DNA of 64,000 bases from JALEFZ01 sp039817415. Lineage in GTDB: Bacteria > Bacteroidota > Bacteroidia > J057. The translations under genes were made by a program, and so were the position numbers. The notes under the pieces were generated by a model that ran no database searches, was not told where the DNA came from, and saw only the letters and a program-made list of their open reading frames with translations. Positions 33,478-42,791 of this stretch are shown here, piece by piece. Every line of letters starts with the position of its first letter. Positions within the stretch are counted from its first letter, which is position 1. The stretch spans positions 1 to 64,000 of the forward strand of contig JBCBVV010000020.1 in NCBI GenBank assembly GCA_039817415.1, written 5' to 3'.

Positions 33478-34641
33478 TTAATTGTTCTTCAAGTAGTTAG
33501 GACGGGTGTTAGACTTGTTTTGTGGGCGCTTGCGTACATTGAAGCCCATAGATACCCCAATCATCCAGTCATTGACGTTCATTGGGGAGGCAAATATGTT
33601 GACAGGAATGTTCAAGTATCCTGAACGGAAGGTTTTTCCAAAGGAGAATAGCCATCTTGTATAAACCTCCGCATTTCCACGTGTATCCAATTGCTTGACG
33701 ACAGGGAATGGGTAAGGAATAAGGTTTCCATCGTTGTCGAATCGCTCAAATTCAGTCGTTCTGACCCAGTCTCCACTTTCGTTAAAGAAGCCTTCCGCAA
33801 CTCTTCTCATCGAGACCGACGCACCTAGTCCAAATTCAAACCCGGACTTGCTATCTCTAAAGCCCATCAAGGCTACTCCACTTGGGATGAAGAGAGATTT
33901 CTCCAAACCACTCACAAATCCCATCAGTTCAATAAGTCCCTGAAAGTTTCCTGCACTCATGTACTGGATCTCGTGCTGGTAGCCAAACTGCGTCATGTAT
34001 GGGGCCGTTCCAAAACCACCTTCTGTACGGGAAGCAGACATTCTTCTTCCAACATCCCCGGTAAACCATGCGCCTCCTAATCGAGGGCCATTGTTTAGAA
34101 AAGCAGAAGATGGAGCGGTGGACATCGTATTGTAATAAGCGAGATTTGCTTCCAATACATCATTTTTCTCAAACTCAAACAGGTCAGCCACTGATAGCTC
34201 AACCATTTCCTGAAGGGCAATGGGGCTGTTGACATATTCCTTGATACTTGATTTTACAAATCTCTTTTGTTTGGCGTCATAAATTCTAAGGGTAAGTATG
34301 ATCTTCTCACCAATCAATTCTACCGTTCCGGTTACCATTTGATCTGCCATCAATCTATCGGCAGCACGTTGAAGACATTTTTGGGAATAACAACTATCCC
34401 CCATGATTCCACTACCCTGCAAAAGATCCATGATGTCATATCTGCCAATGATATCATGCTGGCTTTCTTTCTGAATGGCCAATCGCAAAATATTGGTGAT
34501 GGTCTCTGGATTACCTGGAATCTCAATGACATCCATGCTCAATACTCCAATTCGCTTGACTGATGAAGTTGAAGGCTTATCCTGCGCAAATGAAATCTGC
34601 AGTCCTAGTAAGGCAATAATAAAAATCGTTAGCTGTCTCAT
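33478..34641 (-). CDS. Outer-membrane beta-barrel protein with N-terminal periplasmic domain
   Basis: I placed the start at the ATG 34641 (387 aa) because the signal peptide (RQLTIFIIALLGLQISFAQ) begins there; an ATG at 34683 would add 14 polar residues. Residues 25-165 form an alpha/beta domain (VKRIGVLSMDVIEI..., MVTGTVELIGEKIILTLRIYD, MVELSVADLFEFE) resembling the nucleotide-independent domains that precede some Bacteroidota barrels. Residues about 185-375 alternate in barrel fashion and end with VSMGFNVRKR. The protein is probably an outer-membrane protein of unknown cargo. The family is not recognised with certainty. Confidence 0.6.
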   Translation of the reverse strand: MRQLTIFIIALLGLQISFAQDKPSTSSVKRIGVLSMDVIEIPGNPETITNILRLAIQKESQHDIIGRYDIMDLLQGSGIMGDSCYSQKCLQRAADRLMADQMVTGTVELIGEKIILTLRIYDAKQKRFVKSSIKEYVNSPIALQEMVELSVADLFEFEKNDVLEANLAYYNTMSTAPSSAFLNNGPRLGGAWFTGDVGRRMSASRTEGGFGTAPYMTQFGYQHEIQYMSAGNFQGLIELMGFVSGLEKSLFIPSGVALMGFRDSKSGFEFGLGASVSMRRVAEGFFNESGDWVRTTEFERFDNDGNLIPYPFPVVKQLDTRGNAEVYTRWLFSFGKTFRSGYLNIPVNIFASPMNVNDWMIGVSMGFNVRKRPQNKSNTRPNYLKNN

Positions 34642-34760
34642 GGAAAAAGTATTTTTGTTGACCTCAAATTGGTCATTTCCCATGAGCCTAAATTTGAATA
34701 ATCGCCCCTCAGTTATTATGCAGAAGGATTATTTGCTAGCAGAGCAAACTGGAAAGTGTA

Positions 34761-34820
34761 AATTGGCAAAAAATACCAATGCACTCTTTTAATTGAGATA
34801 AATGGGGATTTTTGCCAATT
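34761..34820. repeat. 12-bp inverted repeat in the divergent promoter region
   Basis: AATTGGCAAAAA (34761-34772) and TTTTTGCCAATT (34809-34820) are perfect inverse copies separated by 36 bases. The pair lies between the divergent barrel and GNAT genes, 28 bp before the GNAT start. It could be an operator bound by a dimer or a leader hairpin. Confidence 0.5.
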
Positions 34821-34848
34821 ATACTTTAAGATTTCTCAAAAAGAACCA

Positions 34849-35316
34849 ATGATTTCTTCACCAAGGAAGATCGAGTACCTGAAAGTTGAGCCTTCTGATG
34901 AGCGTTTCATTCAGCTGGTTAAAGAGCTGGATTCCTATCTGGCCATTACAGACGGGGAGGATCATCATTTCTATAATCAATACAATCAACTAGATAAGAT
35001 CGATGCTGTCATCCTAGCGCTGTATGAAGGAGAAGTGGCAGCCTGCGGTGCATTGAGAAAATTTGAAGGAAAAACAGTCGAAATCAAGCGAATGTACGTT
35101 CGTCCACCCATGAGAAGAAAGGGCCTTGCAAGCGGTATTCTTACCCAATTGGAAGAGCTGGCATCCACTTTGGGATTTGATAGGTGTATTTTAGAAACGG
35201 GCATTAATCAGAAAGAGGCGCTAAAGCTTTACCCTGCAAATGGCTATCAGGTCATTCCCAACTACGGACCATACACCCATGTCGAAGCCAGTACCTGCAT
35301 GGAAAAGTGGCTATAA
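34849..35316 (+). CDS. GNAT family N-acetyltransferase
   Basis: A single-domain GNAT of 155 aa. The acetyl-CoA-binding loop is MRRKGLASGILTQLEELA (residues about 86-103), preceded by strand VEIKRMYVRP and followed by LGFDRCILETGINQKEALKLYPANGYQ with the conserved C-terminal Tyr region. The short sequence and the ExxxYPxxGY layout suit small-molecule or amino-acid acetyltransferases. The substrate is unknown. The gene is alone, with a perfect 12-bp inverted repeat just upstream. Confidence 0.88.
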   Translation: MISSPRKIEYLKVEPSDERFIQLVKELDSYLAITDGEDHHFYNQYNQLDKIDAVILALYEGEVAACGALRKFEGKTVEIKRMYVRPPMRRKGLASGILTQLEELASTLGFDRCILETGINQKEALKLYPANGYQVIPNYGPYTHVEASTCMEKWL

Positions 35317-35438
35317 TTGCCAAATAATCAAATTATCCTGCCGCCTAATAGACATTCATGCTAACTTTTAGGCCTATTTAGGATTTTATATCCAATCTCC
35401 TTATTTGCGCCTTGTTTTTACACTAACCCATTTTACTC

Positions 35439-35837
35439 ATGAAGAGACTAATATTTTCTCTCATCGTCCTAGCGGCTTTATTCACAGCCTGCGAAACCCC
35501 TTTGTCTAAATCAGAGTTAATCTCGACTGATCCATGGAAACTATCAGGTGTAAGTACTACTGATGGAGACCAGGATTTGGCTGAGCTGCTGGAAGCCGTT
35601 TTAAGTATTGCTACCTTATCCTATGATGCTGGAGGAACATATTCCTTTGCTTTCCCTGATAGTACTTTTGAAGATATCAATGGAACATGGAACTTCAACA
35701 GCGATGAAACGCAAATTACCCTTAGTGAACCTGGAGAGGAAGATTTGGTATACACCATCCTTACCCTCACGGAAGAGACACTCTCTTATTCGTTTACCGA
35801 TTCTACTGGTACTTACACAGAAACCTACATTCACTAA
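35439..35837 (+). CDS. Lipocalin-like lipoprotein
   Basis: A 132-aa protein with a lipoprotein signal (RLIFSLIVLAALFTAC, Cys18). The mature part is an eight-strand-like beta pattern: LISTDPWKLSGV, GTYSFAFPDSTFEDINGTWNF, then DLVYTILTLTEETLSYSFTDSTGT. This is the usual form of the small lipocalin-like proteins of Bacteroidota, where W at the start and GTW in the middle are typical. The ligand is unknown. It ends at a strong bidirectional terminator shared with pncB. Confidence 0.7.
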   Translation: MKRLIFSLIVLAALFTACETPLSKSELISTDPWKLSGVSTTDGDQDLAELLEAVLSIATLSYDAGGTYSFAFPDSTFEDINGTWNFNSDETQITLSEPGEEDLVYTILTLTEETLSYSFTDSTGTYTETYIH

Positions 35838-35841
35838 AAAA

Positions 35842-35871
35842 GAAGCCCCGATTGTCAGTCGGGGCTTTTTT
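35842..35871. terminator. Bidirectional terminator between the lipocalin-like gene and pncB
   Basis: AAGCCCCGA and TCGGGGCTT pair across TTGTCAG. A and T runs on both sides suit both convergent genes. Confidence 0.85.
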
Positions 35872-37310
35872 CATATTGCTTTTTGGGTGTTGGCGGCCTC
35901 CATAAGCTTTTGCTTCAAACTCGCCAAGTCATCGGATAGCCCAACCGGATAGGTAGAATCTTCCCGGATATAGTCCTTAAAGGCGGATAATTGTTCCAAG
36001 GCCTTTCCTCTACTTTGGTGAATAGAAGGTACCGTGTACACTTGCTTGCCCTGATCAAAAATCTTTTCCATCACCTCTTTCCTTTCCATTCCGTCCATAC
36101 TTATCCTATTTCCTTCAAAGGAGGTAAAGGATCTTGTTTCCCACCCCCATTCTTCCTGATAAATCACATCTCCAACCATCTTTCCATGGAGGAAATGGCG
36201 CATGACACGCTGCATACCTGGATTGGAAACTTTGATCGCTTGTTCGGACAATTTGATTTTATACTGCCATTCTCCCTCTTGATCTCGAATCGCAGCTAGT
36301 TTGTAGACGCCCCCCAAGGCAGCCTGGTCATAGGAAGTCGCGAGTCGAGTCCCAACTCCCCAAATGGAGATTTTAGCGCCCTTTTCTTTCAATTCTTTGA
36401 TCCTGTATTCATCCAGGTCATTACTAGCGACAATTTGTGCTTTGGGAAATCCAGCCTCATCTAGAAGTTGGCGGCTTTTGATACTTAGTTCAGCCAAATC
36501 CCCAGAATCCAATCGAATACCAGCCATTTCATACCCCTTTTCTCTCAAACTCTTCCCCACCCTAATGGCTTTTTTAACGCCTTCTACCGTATCGAAGGTA
36601 TCTACCAGAAATACACAGTTATTGGGCATAGCTTGCGCATAAGCTTCAAAAGACTCCCGTTCTGAAGGGAAAGACATCACCCAGGAATGGGCATGAGTTC
36701 CTTTTACAGGAATGTCATATAGTTTTCCAGCCAATACGTTGGAAGTCGCATGACAACCACCAATGTAAGCTGCACGGCTGGCAGATAAACCGCCATCAGG
36801 TCCTTGGGCCCTTCTTAAGCCAAACTCTAAGACAGTATCCCCTTCTGCAGCCTGACATATGCGGGAAGACTTGGTGGCGATTAGCGTCTGAAAGTTGAGG
36901 ATGTTCAGCAAGGGTGTCTCCAATATTTGAGCCTGAACAATGGGCCCTTTGATTCGAAGAATGGGCTCATGGGGAAAAACGAGGCTCCCTTCGGGAACCG
37001 CCATTACTTCACAACAAAATTTCATCTCTAAGAGATATTGGAGAAAGGCCTCTCCAAATAAATTCTTCCCATCATTTCCCTTCAATCCTCTTAGGAATTC
37101 AATGTCCTCCTCCTCAAAACCAAAATTTTTCATCAATTCAATTGCCTTAGCAAGGCCAGCTGCAATCGCATAATTTCCCTTATAAGGGTTTTTCCTGAAA
37201 AATAGATGAAAAACTGCCTCTCGATCGGCCATTCCCTGCTTCCAGTACCCATAAGACATGGTCAATTGATAAAGGTCGGTAAGCAGGCTATAATTGCGTG
37301 TAGGTCTCAT
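35871..37310 (-). CDS. pncB: Nicotinate phosphoribosyltransferase
   Basis: The 479-aa length is normal for the longer bacterial NAPRT group. Family blocks are LLTDLYQLTMSYGYWKQG at the start, LEFGLRRAQGPDGG, KGTHAHSWVMSF with the phospho-accepting histidine region, VDTFDTVEGV, IRLDSGDLAELS and ASNDLDEYRI. The enzyme makes nicotinate mononucleotide from nicotinate and PRPP, with ATP hydrolysis, in NAD salvage. A full TAnnTTTG -7 box lies 28 bp upstream of the start, just past the terminator of the neighbouring gene. Confidence 0.95.
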   Translation of the reverse strand: MRPTRNYSLLTDLYQLTMSYGYWKQGMADREAVFHLFFRKNPYKGNYAIAAGLAKAIELMKNFGFEEEDIEFLRGLKGNDGKNLFGEAFLQYLLEMKFCCEVMAVPEGSLVFPHEPILRIKGPIVQAQILETPLLNILNFQTLIATKSSRICQAAEGDTVLEFGLRRAQGPDGGLSASRAAYIGGCHATSNVLAGKLYDIPVKGTHAHSWVMSFPSERESFEAYAQAMPNNCVFLVDTFDTVEGVKKAIRVGKSLREKGYEMAGIRLDSGDLAELSIKSRQLLDEAGFPKAQIVASNDLDEYRIKELKEKGAKISIWGVGTRLATSYDQAALGGVYKLAAIRDQEGEWQYKIKLSEQAIKVSNPGMQRVMRHFLHGKMVGDVIYQEEWGWETRSFTSFEGNRISMDGMERKEVMEKIFDQGKQVYTVPSIHQSRGKALEQLSAFKDYIREDSTYPVGLSDDLASLKQKLMEAANTQKAI

Positions 37311-37337
37311 GGCAAATTAATTTTTGTATTATTTACA

Positions 37338-37345
37338 CAAATATA
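37338..37345 (-). promoter_or_regulatory. Putative -7 box for pncB
   Basis: On the minus strand this reads TATATTTG (TAnnTTTG). The -33 position is occupied by TAAC, so only the -7 element is convincing. Confidence 0.4.
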
Positions 37346-37353
37346 TACGGAGA

Positions 37354-37385
37354 CAAAAAAATCAGGTTACTTCGAACCTGATTTT
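37354..37385 (-). terminator. Terminator after the 37400-38542 gene
   Basis: On the minus strand, AAAATCAGGTT and AACCTGATTTT pair across a 6-base loop and are followed by a run of T. Confidence 0.8.
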
Positions 37386-37399
37386 AAATAATCTTTATG

Positions 37400-38542
37400 T
37401 TATTTCACCTGAAAGGGTTTGGCGTACAATTCGAAGCCTTTTTTGTCTTCGAGAATGAGCCAATAAGTACCTTTTATCCAGTTAAGGACTGAGAGTTGAT
37501 GTTCAAGAATTTGATGATCAGCCTTCAATCTTTGTTGTTCTAATACTCTGCCATTAAGGTCTATTACTTTTAGGCTGTATTCGCCTTTTTGAACATTCAG
37601 AAAAGTAGCTTTCAACATATCCTGACTAGGATTCGGAAAAATACTCAGTTCGACCCTTGGTCCCATGTCCATATTGATTTCTCTGACATCGGAATAGGAG
37701 AAAGTCCCATCAACATCCAATTGCCTAAGGCGATAGTATATTTTCTGTCCCTTGGCAGCTTTATCCAGGAAGGAGTAGCTTGTGTTGTTGGAGGTATTAC
37801 CCTTGCTTTCCACCTCGCCAATACCTTGGAATAGGACTCCATCTTGGCTCTTTTCTACCTGAAAAAAGGCATTATTCGTTTCTCGAGCGGTCGTCCACGA
37901 CAAGTCAACTGATTCATAGCCCATCTGGCTCACTTCGAAGGAGAGCCATTCTACAGGATAGGTAATGGAACTGATGGTGGATACCTCAATGCTTATTTCG
38001 TTTCCTACTTCGTCATAGACATGGGTATGGTGAAAAACCTCACGTCCCCCCACATAGAAATCTGTATCTAATCCTTCGGTAAATTTCCCAAAGGTAATAC
38101 TCATAATTTCCTGAAGGGTTCCATCATTAACCAAGGTAAAAGCACTGCCAGAAGCCCGATTGAGGCTGTTTTGGTAAAATAAAGTATAATTCAACCTAGC
38201 CCCATTGATAAAGAGAAAATCTCGCTCCACAGGCGGATTGATTGATGAGTCCACATAGACATAGGGCTGCGTCAAAGCTAGCCTAGCATTTGAATTTTCT
38301 GACTGGAAGGATTCTTCAAATTTATCAAAACGTATCTGGGGGGCATAACTCTGAAGGGAATCATATATCACTCCAAATTGTACCTCTGATAATTTAATAT
38401 CTCTGCCAGATGCATTGTAGGCATACAACTTTACTTCATCATGATCCAGCTTGGACAAGACCTGAAAATACAGGCTTATATCCTGAGAAATGCACGACAA
38501 ACTAACAATGGCAAGGACTCCAAATAGTAGATGTCTTTTCAA
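37400..38542 (-). CDS. T9SS cargo protein with fibronectin-like and sorting domains
   Basis: The 380-aa protein starts at TTG 38542: a stop codon lies five codons upstream and no ATG occurs near, while the signal peptide (KRHLLFGVLAIVSLSCISQ) follows directly. Residues about 20-195 are beta-rich with no recognised family. Residues about 200-290 form an FN3-like module common before sorting domains (SVDLSWTTARETNNAFFQVEKSQDG). The last 80 residues are a T9SS type A domain (SIFPNPSQDMLK, KVIDLNGRVL, GTYWLILED). It is exported across the outer membrane by T9SS. A canonical promoter (38621-38651) drives it. Confidence 0.8.
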   Translation of the reverse strand: MKRHLLFGVLAIVSLSCISQDISLYFQVLSKLDHDEVKLYAYNASGRDIKLSEVQFGVIYDSLQSYAPQIRFDKFEESFQSENSNARLALTQPYVYVDSSINPPVERDFLFINGARLNYTLFYQNSLNRASGSAFTLVNDGTLQEIMSITFGKFTEGLDTDFYVGGREVFHHTHVYDEVGNEISIEVSTISSITYPVEWLSFEVSQMGYESVDLSWTTARETNNAFFQVEKSQDGVLFQGIGEVESKGNTSNNTSYSFLDKAAKGQKIYYRLRQLDVDGTFSYSDVREINMDMGPRVELSIFPNPSQDMLKATFLNVQKGEYSLKVIDLNGRVLEQQRLKADHQILEHQLSVLNWIKGTYWLILEDKKGFELYAKPFQVK

Positions 38543-38620
38543 GGATTGAGAAGCTTAGAGGTTCATAAACAGCTTATTTTCAGCCGTCTAATATTTAAAT
38601 ATAAGGAAACTTATTACTCC

Positions 38621-38651
38621 CAAATCTAAGTTTATTCACCCAGCTTTCAAA
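38621..38651 (-). promoter_or_regulatory. Bacteroidota-type promoter for the T9SS cargo gene
   Basis: On the minus strand: TTTG (38651-38648), 19 bases, TAGATTTG (38628-38621). Both boxes match the consensus. The leader would be about 70 bases. Confidence 0.6.
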
Positions 38652-38777
38652 ATGACTTATTACGAACCATGGAATGGCCAAACCCAAGATCATTATCCTA
38701 GAAAGATTTCCTTAGACATAAACAGGGCCAATTATCTCTATTGGATAACTGACCCTTATCTGTGCCTGTAATATGCT

Positions 38778-39611
38778 TTATTTTAAGACTATTTTTCTGG
38801 AATAAACCTGAGCTGGTGCCTTAATGGTCGCTACGTATATACCGGCAGCAAGTGCCTGTGTATTGACTTGAGTTCTGTATTCATCTTGGGAAACGAAGGC
38901 ATCTTCACGCCAAACCTCTTTCCCTTGAAGATCTCTTAAACTCATGCTGATATCCCCAGCTGACTTCATGACGACATTGACAAAAAGCTGATCTGCCTCT
39001 TGGTACCAGCGAAAATCAGGTGTCCAGTCGTTTGACAGAATGCTAGTAGTCAAGTCCTCCGAGATGGTAAGATCATTTGTGTAAATAAAATCATCTTTGT
39101 TTCCATTTGTGCCACTAGCAGAGTTGAAAGCAGCATATACAGTAACATCGCCTGAACCTGCTGTGGGAGCCTCCCAATTAACAGTCCAAAGCAGAGAATC
39201 AACTCCTGCGGTTCCTATATCCGTATGCACAACATAATCTCTTCCAGCCCCTGAAACAGACTGAGTGTTATCCGTATCGGTGATGACAAGGTTTCCAATA
39301 GACCCACTGGTGGAAGCAGAATATACCATCCCTTCGAATCCAAATTTAGAGAATCCACTTTCCTTAACTTTGAAAGTCAGGGTATAGGTTTCTCCTGGCA
39401 TATAACCAGTGGCCGGCACATCAGAGTCAATTAAAGTGGTCCCTGAACCTGAGTTTAAGTCAAAACTATTATGACAGCTCACCTGGCAAGTAGATTCACC
39501 AGGCGCACCAGATCTGCCCGCTGGAGGGCCACCAGTAAAGGAAATGAGTTGTGAGCTAAAGCATAGTAGAATACCAGCTGTAACCCCCATGATGGTAAAT
39601 TTTCTGTTCAT
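38778..39611 (-). CDS. Choice-of-anchor V domain protein with T9SS sorting domain
   Basis: From the ATG at 39611 it has 277 aa; an in-frame ATG at 39650 would only add 13 residues before the signal peptide. The mature start is a motif typical of this group, GGPPAGRSGAPGE, followed by a heme-like CQVSCH. The usual form is CxxCH, but here one extra residue makes it CxxxCH. A reeler-like beta domain follows (YMPGETYTLTFKV, SKFGFEGMVY, YVVHT, WTVNWEAPTAGSGDVTVYAAFN). The C-terminal 75 residues are a T9SS sorting domain (LRDLQGKEVWRE, LAAGIYVATIKAP). The protein is extracellular or on the surface; heme binding is uncertain. Confidence 0.8.
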   Translation of the reverse strand: MNRKFTIMGVTAGILLCFSSQLISFTGGPPAGRSGAPGESTCQVSCHNSFDLNSGSGTTLIDSDVPATGYMPGETYTLTFKVKESGFSKFGFEGMVYSASTSGSIGNLVITDTDNTQSVSGAGRDYVVHTDIGTAGVDSLLWTVNWEAPTAGSGDVTVYAAFNSASGTNGNKDDFIYTNDLTISEDLTTSILSNDWTPDFRWYQEADQLFVNVVMKSAGDISMSLRDLQGKEVWREDAFVSQDEYRTQVNTQALAAGIYVATIKAPAQVYSRKIVLK

Positions 39612-39783
39612 CGCGTTTTTGGTTTTTAGTAAGTAAAAGGAATGGCCCATAAGAATGGACCTGTAGACATGAGCCTTCCTAGATATGACTTAAGAAAGCC
39701 AATTTGGTTCAAGACATCGAAGTGATTTTATAATATCCCCATAAATGGGGAGGGAAGGGAAAAGACATAAAAGGAGAAAAAAG

Positions 39784-40557
39784 TCAAATTTCTCCATAAA
39801 CTCCCAGGCCAAACAAGGCAAAATCGTATTTGACAGGGTCTTCGGGGCAGTACATCTTTAGATTCTGGGTCAGTTCGCTTGCGGCCTTCCAGTCATTTTG
39901 TTTTCGTTGCAACAAGCCAATTTTCCGAGCGACATTTCCTGTATGCACATCCAAGGGGCAGACCAAAAGTGAAGCTGGAATCTTTTTCCAAATACCAAAG
40001 TCTACTCCTTGCTTATCATCACGAACCATCCATCTTAGAAACATATTTAGACGTTTGGCTGAAGAGCCCTTAGCAGGATTGGCAAGGTGTTTATGCGTTC
40101 TTTTTGGAAAATCTTCTCGTGAAGAAAGCATATTCCTTGCATGGACAATGGCATGAAAAACAGAATCATCCCCTGTCTTTAGCCCTTCGACAAAAATCTG
40201 TTCAAGTCCTCCATCTTCCTGATAAACCTTTCTCAAGCCAAGGACAATGGCTCGGGCATCAATGGAATTGAAGGTTCTGTGAACGAAGCCTTCCAACCTT
40301 CTTAATTCTGCTTCATTGGCATGCATCACATACTCATAAGGCGCATGGTCCATACGAGCCATGAGGGCAGTAGCATTTTTGATAATAGTTACGCGTTGTC
40401 CCCAAGCAATGACAGCGGAAAAGAGGCCACTAATTTCAATATCTTCCTTCTGGCTGTACATATGTGGGATTTGAACAGGATCATCTTCCACAAAACCTGG
40501 TTTGTTGTATTGGACATACTTTTGGTCAAGAAGGGCTTGAATATCAAAATCTTTCAC
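39784..40557 (-). CDS. TIGR02757 family protein
   Basis: The 257-aa soluble protein matches the TIGR02757/DUF2400 family of Bacteroidota and others. It shows YNKPGFVEDDPVQIPHMYSQ, DIEISGLFSAVIAWGQR, FVHRTFNSIDA, RLNMFLRWMVRDD, and LDVHTGNVARKIGLL, with a final DPVKYDFALFGLGVYGEI. The core resembles a HhH-type DNA glycosylase fold in layout, but its biochemical role is not established. The start is GTG at 40557; no in-frame ATG lies upstream before a stop. The PrsW-like gene ends 23 bp upstream, so the two are probably one operon. Confidence 0.88.
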   Translation of the reverse strand: MKDFDIQALLDQKYVQYNKPGFVEDDPVQIPHMYSQKEDIEISGLFSAVIAWGQRVTIIKNATALMARMDHAPYEYVMHANEAELRRLEGFVHRTFNSIDARAIVLGLRKVYQEDGGLEQIFVEGLKTGDDSVFHAIVHARNMLSSREDFPKRTHKHLANPAKGSSAKRLNMFLRWMVRDDKQGVDFGIWKKIPASLLVCPLDVHTGNVARKIGLLQRKQNDWKAASELTQNLKMYCPEDPVKYDFALFGLGVYGEI

Positions 40558-40580
40558 AGGGAGTTGGAGAGCTAGGCGGG

Positions 40581-41294
40581 TTAGACGATAGGAGAATCCT
40601 CCTCTTTGTGTGGAGAAATATCTGCATGCATTTTCATCGCACGTTGGGCCAGGATGATTCCTACAACCAGAGAAGCGAAGGAAAACAAGGCCAAAAGGCC
40701 ATTTCCAAGAAATAAGAAATAATCATAGAGTCCATGAAGCAGAATAGCCGCAAGAAGCCCTTTCATGCGCTCGAGGAAAGGATGCTGATTTCCAACTCTA
40801 AACTTGGCCCTTCCCATAAAATACCCCATGATGACACCAAAGGTAGCGTGGGCAGGAACAGCTGTAAACATACGGACTAGTCCAGTCTCGAACCCATTTA
40901 CTTCAGGGTTAAAAATGTACAGTATGTTCTCGATGGCAGCAAATCCCAGGGCGACAGCAGAGCCATACATGATACCATCATAGGGCTCATCAAATTCCTT
41001 ATGCGGATAGTTATACCAGCGCATCACAAGGTATTTTACCCATTCTTCAGAGAATGCAACGACAAAAAAGGCATAAATGGCGATGGTGGTGGGCGTACCG
41101 TGTATGCTAGCTTGAAAAAGATTGGCGAGGAATTCTCCTAGGATGATAACAGGATATGCGCATGCTACCCCCAATAAGAAGGTAATAACAAGATATTTTA
41201 GGGGCTCCCGCTCGTATTCGTCCTTTAGGTAAATATAGGTCAAGAAAAACAAGATAGGAGCAAGCGCAATAGCCAGCAACTCCACCATTTCCAT
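40581..41294 (-). CDS. PrsW family intramembrane metalloprotease
   Basis: The protein has about 237 aa and seven hydrophobic helices. It starts at ATG 41294; GTG 41309 and ATG 41288 are alternatives. PrsW hallmarks are in place: KDEYEREPLKYLVI at the front, the paired glutamates in FSEEWVKYL, a histidine in VPAHATFGVIMGY and another in LLHGLYDYFLF. The two EE and H motifs are the putative metal site. The best-known member, in Bacillus, cuts an anti-sigma factor; the target here is unknown. It is co-oriented with the TIGR02757 gene 23 bp downstream. Confidence 0.88.
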   Translation of the reverse strand: MEMVELLAIALAPILFFLTYIYLKDEYEREPLKYLVITFLLGVACAYPVIILGEFLANLFQASIHGTPTTIAIYAFFVVAFSEEWVKYLVMRWYNYPHKEFDEPYDGIMYGSAVALGFAAIENILYIFNPEVNGFETGLVRMFTAVPAHATFGVIMGYFMGRAKFRVGNQHPFLERMKGLLAAILLHGLYDYFLFLGNGLLALFSFASLVVGIILAQRAMKMHADISPHKEEDSPIV

Positions 41295-41366
41295 GTGCTG
41301 AAGATACACAATTCTACATACTTCAAATCATATAGGGTCCACAAAAACCTGATGCAGGGACTATTC

Positions 41367-42611
41367 CTATAGATTCACGAGCTTTCTGCTTAACTGCTTT
41401 CCCTGCTTATCGGTAATTTTGAGTACATACATACCTTTGGGGAAATGCGAGACATCATACCTTTGAGTGCCCCTTCCCTCATGACGAGACCGCAATAAGC
41501 TTTTCCCTTGTAGGTCAATTACTTCCATACCATAGCCGGTCGGATCTCCTCCTTCGATGTCAAGAATAAGTTCTTGGGAGCTAAATTTTGCCCAAACCGG
41601 TAGCTGTAAATACAAACTTCCGCGATTCAACCTAGCCCCTTTCATTTCCAGTTCGAGAACTACCGGAAGGTGATCCGACAGCTGTTTAATAGCCAGACAA
41701 ACAGAACCATTAACCACACTAATGGATCCACAGTCTAGTTGATCGTTGTAATCGTCTCCATCATTGCCATAGGCTAAGTAGGAATTGGCGACATAGGCTA
41801 TGCCATTTTCATTGTTCATGATGGCGTTATTCGGAAGAATAAAATCGAATCTATCATCAAGGCCTCCTGAGACTCCACAATCGCTACTAAAGGTCCTTGG
41901 GGACTGTGTCATTACTGCAGGAGTTGAGGAACCCCATCCTCCTTGTAGGCCTAATGGATCAACCATGGTAACAGCCGCAGAGCGTGTCGCCACCAACTCC
42001 TGAAAGGCATTTTCACTTGCCGAACCAATATTGAGATCCCCTGCTACCATGACATTTTCACCCTGAGCATTATTTGTTACCCAATTCATCATGTCCTGAG
42101 CGGCTGTCCATCGAGCATTGATGTCTGAGGCTCCACTACCCGCCTTTAAATGAGCTGCAATCACATTCAGGTAGGTCGTATCGGGTTTGACCAAGGTGGG
42201 TTTGAAGAAAAGACGGTAAATATTGATGTCTCGGATGGCGGTGGAAGGAAGAACGGTATTGCTCTCCAAGCCAAACAAGTCAGCATTGTAGAAAATTTGG
42301 TTGACAATACTCCCACCCCCGAAATTCGTAAAATTGGCGTACTCAACATTCCCATTGAATGTAAAAGAGAGATTTACGATTCCGGCAGCATAAGGCACTG
42401 CAGGAAAAATCTCATTTACTACCAAAATATCTGGTTGGTAGGCATTCAATACCGTTTCCAGCCAATCATACTTCTGATTGATCGTAACCCCATCACAGTC
42501 TCCGAATTTGAGAAGATTGTATTGCATCACACGAACCGTGTAAGTGGAGTCCTGTGCATACAGGCTAAAGGTAAGGGTAGTCAGCAACAAGGCTAGCAAT
42601 AGGTTTTTCAT
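41367..42611 (-). CDS. Secreted endonuclease/exonuclease/phosphatase-fold protein with T9SS domain
   Basis: The 414-aa protein has a signal peptide (KNLLLALLLTTLTFSLYAQ). The EEP metal-dependent hydrolase motifs are recognisable: RVMQYNLLKFGD (Asn), ILVVNEIF (catalytic Glu), VIAAHLKAG (His), VMVAGDLNIG (Asp-Asn) and SDHLPVVLEL (Asp-His) near residue 318. The C-terminal 85 residues form a T9SS sorting module (EVIDLQGKSLLR, FPKGMYVLKITDKQGKQLSRK). It is secreted and could degrade nucleic acids or phosphoesters outside the cell for phosphate or nucleotide supply. The substrate cannot be told from sequence. Confidence 0.88.
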   Translation of the reverse strand: MKNLLLALLLTTLTFSLYAQDSTYTVRVMQYNLLKFGDCDGVTINQKYDWLETVLNAYQPDILVVNEIFPAVPYAAGIVNLSFTFNGNVEYANFTNFGGGSIVNQIFYNADLFGLESNTVLPSTAIRDINIYRLFFKPTLVKPDTTYLNVIAAHLKAGSGASDINARWTAAQDMMNWVTNNAQGENVMVAGDLNIGSASENAFQELVATRSAAVTMVDPLGLQGGWGSSTPAVMTQSPRTFSSDCGVSGGLDDRFDFILPNNAIMNNENGIAYVANSYLAYGNDGDDYNDQLDCGSISVVNGSVCLAIKQLSDHLPVVLELEMKGARLNRGSLYLQLPVWAKFSSQELILDIEGGDPTGYGMEVIDLQGKSLLRSRHEGRGTQRYDVSHFPKGMYVLKITDKQGKQLSRKLVNL

Positions 42612-42791
42612 TCCTAAATCAGAATTTTGGTTGAGGTAATCGAAGGGATAAAATTGAGCTTTTGTATCTTCTCTTCCAACATCCTACGTATTTTTAAAAG
42701 AAATCTTGTTCGGAAATTAATTCTTTATGATTTCTTTCCGTAAAAAGCGTTAAACCCTATATATATCCCATTTCAACCTAGCCTAGAAACC

